Below are positions 16,401-19,034 of a DNA stretch of 19,034 nt, one piece after another. The notes under the pieces are model-generated. The model was not told the DNA's origin, did no database searches, and was given only the letters and a program-made list of their open reading frames with translations. The stretch comes from DATDRS01 sp035291605 (GTDB lineage Bacteria; Chloroflexota; Anaerolineae; Anaerolineales; UBA6663), in NCBI GenBank assembly GCA_035291605.1, contig DATDRS010000415.1, forward strand, positions 1 to 19,034, read 5' to 3'. Made by a program: the position numbers and the translations under genes. Numbering within the stretch: the stretch's first letter is position 1; every line of letters starts with the position of its first letter.

Positions 16401-17623
16401 CTCGTGATGCGCGAGGTCGGGGTGCGCGCGAGGCCGAAGTCCATCAGTTTGGCCGCGCCGTCGGGCGCGAGCAGGACGTTCTCCGGCTTGAGGTCACGGT
16501 GGATGATGCCGTGCCGGTGCGCTTTCTCCAGCGCGGCGCACAGCTGCCGGGCGATGGCGACCGTCTCGGCGAGGGCCGCTTCGCGCGGGCGGCGCGTGTG
16601 GAGGGATCCGCCCTCGATCAGCTCCATGACGATGCATGGGACCTTGCCCCCGTGCGCGGGCAAATCGGCCTCGCCCACGTCGTAGACCGGGACGATGTTG
16701 GGGTGTGTGAGCCGGGCGGCGGCCTGCGCCTCGCGCAGCCAGCGCGCGCGGCCCTCGGTCCCAAGGCCGCTCGCTACGAGGACTTTGATCGCCACCGGGC
16801 GGTCGAGCAAGGTGTCGTGCGCGCGGTAGACCACGCTCATCCCGCCCCGGCCGATCTCAGACTCAAATCGGTAGCGGGCGGTGAAAGCCGGCTGGGGCGG
16901 CTGTCCCGCCGAAGCCTGGCCATCCCGCGTGAGCCGCTCGTATAACTCCCGGGTCTGGGCCGACGGTTCGACGCCCAAGTCGCCGCGCAGGGCGTGGGCG
17001 CACCGCTGGAAGGTCGCCGCCACCCCGGCATGATCGCCGAGGCCGTGATGCGCGGCCATCAGCGCGCGGAAGGCCGGTTCGGGCGAGCGTGAGAGCGCAA
17101 TCCACTGTTCGCCCCACTGCAGCACTTCCACCCACCGCTGGGCCTCGGTCAACTGGTTCAGCAGCGTATTGAGCTTTCGCTCGACGACGCTGCGCAATCG
17201 CTCGCGCTCGGCGACCACCCACTCCTGGTAGAAGCCAGGCAAGAGTTCGCCGCGATACAGCGAGACGACACGGATCAAATCGTCGGCGGAGGCGCCGTCG
17301 GGGATCGGCCCATCCAGAACCGCCGTGTCCAGCCAGTAGTCCGAGCGGGCGTCGAAGGCGATGGACAGGTCATCCACGAGGAAGTAGGCGCGGTGAGGCG
17401 GGATGGCGTGGCGAACGTGCCAGAGGGCCTGCCGGAGGTTGCGGCGGGCGTTCGCCTCCGGCACATCGGGCCAGAGCAGGCCGGCCAGTTTTTCGCGCGG
17501 GTGCTGCGCACCGGGGTTGAGCAGCAGGTAGGCGAGGAGCGACTGGGCCGGGCGCGAGGGGATGACGACCACCGCGCCGTCCAACCGAATCTCAAACTGC
17601 CCTAGCAGCCTGGCTTCGAGCAT
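13418..17623 (-). CDS. SARP-Ser/Thr kinase-NB-ARC-TPR fusion regulator (AfsR-like with built-in kinase)
   Basis: The product is 1401 residues in four modules. Residues 1-95 form an OmpR-type winged helix with a REKLAGLLWPD segment, and about 96-245 form a bacterial transcriptional activator domain; together these are a SARP. Residues 251-512 are a complete Hanks kinase: Gly loop IGRGGMSVVY, Lys280, Glu298, HRDLKPEN (Asp377), DFG 395-397, APE 420-422. About 530-850 is a STAND/NB-ARC ATPase with FVGRERE, P-loop GPGGIGKT (559-566), Walker B LLVMDN and LLVTSQ. The TPR region ends with nine exact 40-residue repeats (997-1356). No membrane helix is seen, so it is cytoplasmic. AfsR of Streptomyces is SARP-NB-ARC-TPR and is phosphorylated by the separate kinase AfsK; here the kinase lies inside the regulator. 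ATG 17623 has AGGAAG five bases upstream. The stop abuts the next gene, so the two are likely co-transcribed. Confidence 0.95.
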   Translation of the reverse strand: MLEARLLGQFEIRLDGAVVVIPSRPAQSLLAYLLLNPGAQHPREKLAGLLWPDVPEANARRNLRQALWHVRHAIPPHRAYFLVDDLSIAFDARSDYWLDTAVLDGPIPDGASADDLIRVVSLYRGELLPGFYQEWVVAERERLRSVVERKLNTLLNQLTEAQRWVEVLQWGEQWIALSRSPEPAFRALMAAHHGLGDHAGVAATFQRCAHALRGDLGVEPSAQTRELYERLTRDGQASAGQPPQPAFTARYRFESEIGRGGMSVVYRAHDTLLDRPVAIKVLVASGLGTEGRARWLREAQAAARLTHPNIVPVYDVGEADLPAHGGKVPCIVMELIEGGSLHTRRPREAALAETVAIARQLCAALEKAHRHGIIHRDLKPENVLLAPDGAAKLMDFGLARTPTSRITSEGAIVGTPFYLAPELFLGQASSPQSDLYALGVMLYELTTGRLPFTGDDPLLVISQHLHAPVVPPREVNPEIPPTLDALIVRLLSKSPADRPASAAEVRDALDAWESARPAPRAPLTNLPAQPTPFVGRERELAEIAAHLANPDCRLLTLIGPGGIGKTRLALEAAAARAPSFPDGVGFVPLAPVSAADYLLSTVAEGLKFSFYGGEDPRVQLLNYLSDRRMLLVMDNFEHLLDGAGLLAEILGVAPQVKLLVTSQERLNLHGEWLYEVQGMRVPPSESEDAETYGSIKLFLQSARRVDAGFQLSPQARAAVVRICELVAGMPLGIELAAAWVRALSCAEIAGEIERNLSFLRTTMRDVPERHRSVQAVFDHAWGRLAGDERDVFRKLSVFWGGFQREAAEQVAGATLPLLSALVDKSLLRRSASGRYEMHELLRKYAQKKLKETGEAEAVWAWHRDYFLRLAEEAEPGLRRADQLEWLARLETEHDNFRAAMKWSLKSGALEAGLRIAGDLARFWYLRGYWDEGREWLNELLQQSVNLASAASSPEAAECAKQARAKALYGAAWLANEGEAEAPLYAEALALSREVGDKWGMAFSLRGLGARAVNYGEYAPAAEHLDESRKLFQELGDAWGAALVLFNQGWPAHDRGDYEEARGNWEESAKLFRGTGDRWGLAVALGSLSYLARLESDYARSTKLLEESLALFHELGDKAGIATSLGRLGVIAFRRGDFRQAARLFDESQALQHELGSQWGIVSAFSSRGLVACYQGDFQRATDALNESLEHAQEISDREDYAFLLDHFALVAHYQGDNERAAQLWQESLAFHRQHEYKYGIAFALSGLGLVAHVQGDYAGAREALAESLALYRDLRDKRNTAVALNGLGRVARAEGDLVRALELFKESLALRKEVSDKHGIAEAMEGLAGVYAVQGHGEKAARLLGTAQAIREMIGAPIPPVERAEYEQTLSLARAGLDEAAFTTAWNEGRETTVKKVIAEA
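13556..14635 (-). repeat. Nine 120-bp repeats encoding 40-residue TPR units
   Basis: The 3' part of the regulator gene is a 1,080-bp array of nine units of exactly 120 bp. Each starts near a K/R-W-G-x-A position and ends in the ESLAL-x-x-ELGD pattern, with QGDY/RGDF in the middle. Unit boundaries fall at residues 997, 1037, 1077, 1117, 1157, 1197, 1237, 1277 and 1317. The length is conserved without any indel while the sequence has diverged. The spacing is longer than the 34 residues of a canonical TPR and is typical of tetratricopeptide units in STAND proteins. Confidence 0.85.
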
Positions 17624-17694
17624 AGCGACTTCCTCTGTGTTTGCGCAAAGCGGAACAAGGGAGCCAAGTTAAGCGAGGACCACCGAACAGCCAT

Positions 17695-17703
17695 AGTATA
17701 GCA
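17695..17703 (-). promoter_or_regulatory. Extended -10 promoter candidate for the regulator gene
   Basis: On the minus strand TGCTATACT gives a TG extension plus a -10 hexamer matching TATAAT at five of six positions. It lies about 72 bases upstream of the regulator ATG. A TTGAAC is present upstream but 23 bases from the -10, too far for a normal -35, so recognition would rely on the extended -10. The predicted start site is near 17688, leaving a leader of about 65 bases. Confidence 0.45.
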
Positions 17704-17759
17704 CGTCCGGTCGAGCGGCCAGGGTTCAATGACCTAGACTTTCGTACAGTTTTTCTAAA

Positions 17760-17799
17760 AGACGCTGAGATGACGCTGGCAGAGACGCTCGCCGACGCA
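17760..17799. promoter_or_regulatory. Candidate SARP operator: four GACGC(T/A) direct repeats
   Basis: GACGCT occurs at 17761, 17772 and 17784, and GACGCA at 17794, giving steps of 11, 12 and 10 bases, about one helical turn each. As heptamers they read AGACGCT, TGACGCT, AGACGCT, CGACGCA with 4-, 5- and 3-base gaps. SARP regulators such as AfsR and ActII-ORF4 bind heptamer-type direct repeats on an 11-bp period just upstream of a -10 element. The site lies between the SARP-fusion gene and the divergent small gene, ending 7 bases before a -10-like hexamer that faces the small gene. Binding by the adjacent regulator is inferred. Confidence 0.5.
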
Positions 17800-17806
17800 G
17801 CCTCGC

Positions 17807-17812
17807 TAAACT
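17807..17812 (+). promoter_or_regulatory. Possible -10 element for the small membrane protein gene
   Basis: TAAACT matches the -10 consensus at four of six positions and starts 8 bases after the last GACGCA repeat ends. No -35 hexamer is visible; the direct repeats occupy its place, as at activator-dependent SARP promoters. The leader to the ATG at 17882 would be about 60 bases. Confidence 0.3.
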
Positions 17813-17881
17813 GACAGGAAGACTTGGAGAAGCAAGGGGGCAAAGGCGAAACACATGGTGGGAAGGAAACCGGAGGTCAGC

Positions 17882-18112
17882 ATGTTCAGTATGCTTGATG
17901 AGCAAGCCGCCGCCTATCGACGGCGCGAGGCGATGCAGGAGGCCGAAATTGACCGGCTGCTCCAGGGGATGGACGCGCCCCGCCGCCAGCCGAGGAGACA
18001 CCGGCTGCTGGTCATGCTTGTGCTCGGCGGGGCCGCGCTCGCCGCGTTGGCCGTGCTGGCGCGAATCGTGGAAGCGGGAATGAGCGGCGGACTGTTGAGC
18101 CTGGGGATGTAA
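17882..18112 (+). CDS. Small single-pass membrane protein, unknown function
   Basis: The product is 76 residues. The N-terminal half is charged and helical (RRREAMQEAEIDRLLQGM), followed by a basic segment PRRQPRRHR. One membrane helix (LLVMLVLGGAALAALAVLA) and a short Gly-rich tail follow. The positive cluster before the helix predicts an N-in, C-out topology. The start is ATG 17882 because GGAGGT lies four bases upstream. An in-frame ATG at 17855 would add nine residues but has a poorer site. I do not recognise a family. It is transcribed divergently from the AfsR-like regulator and has the candidate SARP repeats in front of it. By analogy with the small gene afsS, which is activated by AfsR in Streptomyces, it may be a direct target, although AfsS itself is not a membrane protein. 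Confidence 0.72.
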   Translation: MFSMLDEQAAAYRRREAMQEAEIDRLLQGMDAPRRQPRRHRLLVMLVLGGAALAALAVLARIVEAGMSGGLLSLGM

Positions 18113-18151
18113 TCGTCAAGACGGTCGAGTCGAGCCTGGGGGCGCTAAGAA

Positions 18152-18196
18152 AAGAGCCGCCGGAGTCTTCTCCTTCCTCCTCCTCTGGCGGCTCTT
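18152..18196 (-). terminator. Hairpin terminator for the minus-strand receiver-GGDEF gene
   Basis: The arms AAGAGCCGCC (18152-18161) and GGCGGCTCTT (18187-18196) pair perfectly over 10 bp around a 25-base pyrimidine-rich loop. Read on the minus strand, the 3' arm runs straight into a T-rich tract (CTCTTTTCTT). This makes it an intrinsic terminator for the gene ending at 18300. It may also stop transcription from the plus-strand small gene, whose stop is 39 bases away, but there is no T-run on that side. Between it and 18300 I see only two small hairpins (near 18246-18260 and 18280-18295) and no gene. Confidence 0.7.
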
Positions 18197-18299
18197 GGTT
18201 GTCGCCCTTCGCGCTCATTCCACGCGGCTTTGCCCATCGCTACTAAACCGCTCAACGGTTGGCGTTCAGGCGCGCGGCTGGAGGGCGCAGCCTCCGCGG

Positions 18300-19034
18300 T
18301 TACCGGACCTGGCGCTTGCGCTGTTGGTGAGCTTCCAGCGCCGCGTTCGCCTGCGCCATCAAGTCGGCGAGGGGCAAGGCAGCCTCGGGGTTGTACCACA
18401 CCCATCCCGCGCTGAGGGAAAGACTATACGGGCGCGCGGCGGAGGCTGTGAGACCGGCCAGCGCCTCGTTCAACCGCGCGGCCAGCGCGTCGGCGTCCTT
18501 GTCGCGGACGCCCATCGCCAGAAAAGCAAACCCGTCGCCGCCGAGCCGTCCCATCACGTCGGCTTCGCGGAAATTGCTCCGCAAAATGCCGGCGACTTGC
18601 GTCAGCGCCCAATCCCCTTCGGCCCGTCCGTGTTTTTCATTGATCTCCTGCAGGCGGTCGAGGGCGAGCGCGACGAGCACGAGGCCGTGCTGAACGCGCT
18701 TGGCAAGCCTGAGGTATTGCTCGGCCAGGATCAGGAAAATGCGGCGGTTGTAGAGGCCGGTCAACGGGTCGGCGAGGGCGAGATCGGCTTGAAGCCGTTG
18801 ATGCTCGACCGCATAATGCAACACCCGCGCCAGCATCCGGCGGTCGAACTGGCCTCTGAGCAGATAATCCTGCGCGCCCCGCGCGACGGCCTCCCTCCCC
18901 AGCGCTTCGTCGTCGGCGCCGAGCAGCGCCACCACCGGCGCCAGCGGCATTTTGGCGCGCACGCGGTCGAGCGCTTCGAGGCCGCGCCCGTCCGGCAGGG
19001 AGAGCGATAACAGGAGGACATCGGCGCCCGCGCG
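18300..19034 (-). CDS. Degenerate receiver-GGDEF response regulator (5' end outside window)
   Basis: The visible part is the last 244 residues; the frame runs off the right edge. Residues 1-65 are the second half of a receiver domain. In the segment DVLLLSLSLPDG the phospho-acceptor Asp is replaced by Ser10, the conserved Thr of VxLTG is Leu (VVALLG), and the switch Lys is Arg (YLLRG). A helical linker leads to a GGDEF domain starting ADPLTGLYNRR (88-98). Its signature reads RLGGDGF (163-169), so the Glu of GGDEF is Gly. The first metal-binding Asp of DxD is Ala124. The inhibitory-site motif RxxD is intact (R156-E-A-D159), exactly five residues before GGDGF. The protein is therefore unlikely to make c-di-GMP and could bind it. 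It is transcribed apart from the regulator cluster and ends at the hairpin terminator. Confidence 0.9.
   Translation of the reverse strand, partial: RAGADVLLLSLSLPDGRGLEALDRVRAKMPLAPVVALLGADDEALGREAVARGAQDYLLRGQFDRRMLARVLHYAVEHQRLQADLALADPLTGLYNRRIFLILAEQYLRLAKRVQHGLVLVALALDRLQEINEKHGRAEGDWALTQVAGILRSNFREADVMGRLGGDGFAFLAMGVRDKDADALAARLNEALAGLTASAARPYSLSLSAGWVWYNPEAALPLADLMAQANAALEAHQQRKRQVR

Noticed and set aside
14945..16945. 666-codon plus-strand open frame antisense to the regulator gene
   Set aside because: It is complementary to the kinase and NB-ARC codons, whose motifs are all intact. Its His/Arg/Gly-rich composition is that of an antisense frame in GC-rich DNA.
17710..17735. TTGAAC as -35 of the regulator promoter
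   Set aside because: It lies 23 bases from the TATACT hexamer, outside the usual 16-18 range.
18012..18218. 68-codon minus-strand frame antisense to the small membrane protein
   Set aside because: It runs through the terminator hairpin and has no helix or motif. The plus-strand small gene has a clear ribosome-binding site and a membrane helix.
1..19034. CRISPR array, tRNA, rRNA, insertion sequence or phage attachment site
   Set aside because: I saw no regularly spaced identical repeats with spacers, no cloverleaf or rRNA core sequence, and no transposase or integrase motif on either strand.

Overview
The window is GC-rich and densely coded, with nearly all genes on the minus strand. The gene families fit a Chloroflexota (Anaerolineae-like) genome: a giant AfsR-type regulator fused to a Ser/Thr kinase, a MoxR/DUF58/von Willebrand A (vWA) cluster, a COG4586-type ABC-2 exporter, and an extracellular protein ending in a Pro/Thr tail. 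This taxonomic assignment is an inference from gene content and style only.

Layout, left to right. Positions 2-187 (+) hold the C-terminal end of a secreted or surface protein. After a short spacer with a dispersed-repeat-like sequence comes an unrecognised multi-pass membrane protein (333-1385, +). It converges on the long minus-strand cluster across a perfect 11-bp inverted repeat (1390-1414). Read in transcription order from the right, the cluster is: SARP-kinase-STAND-TPR regulator (17623->13418); secreted or anchored peptidase-MA-like protein lacking part of its zinc motif (13417->11945); a truncated SRPBCC-like fragment (11861->11727); a membrane and coiled-coil protein (11680->10367); DUF58 protein (10398->9433); BatA-type vWA membrane protein (9423->7582); large membrane protein with two vWA domains and a glutamine-amidotransferase-like fold (7580->5019); MoxR AAA+ ATPase (5009->4026); ABC ATPase (about 4023->3025); and two ABC-2 permeases (3028->2225 and 2228->1434). 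Most junctions overlap, abut or are under 12 bp apart, so this looks like one or two operons. The main break is the 264-bp stretch at 11681-11944 that holds the SRPBCC fragment.

Right of the regulator is a 258-bp divergent intergenic region (17624-17881). It carries an extended -10 promoter candidate facing the regulator. It also carries four GACGC-type direct repeats at 11/12/10-bp steps, ending 7 bp before a -10-like hexamer that faces a small single-pass membrane protein gene (17882-18112, +). That is the geometry known for SARP operators. A hairpin terminator (18152-18196) follows. The window ends inside a minus-strand receiver-GGDEF protein in which the phospho-acceptor Asp and the GGDEF catalytic motif are degenerate but the c-di-GMP inhibitory site (RxxD) is kept.

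How the parts may work together (inference): the regulator is an AfsR-like transcription factor with its own kinase domain inserted between the DNA-binding and NB-ARC modules. It is adjacent to, and probably co-transcribed with, an envelope assembly/chaperone module (MoxR + DUF58 + vWA proteins) and an exporter, and it may activate the divergent small membrane protein. The two most interesting objects are this fused regulator with its candidate operator, and the degenerate receiver-GGDEF protein as a possible c-di-GMP receptor.
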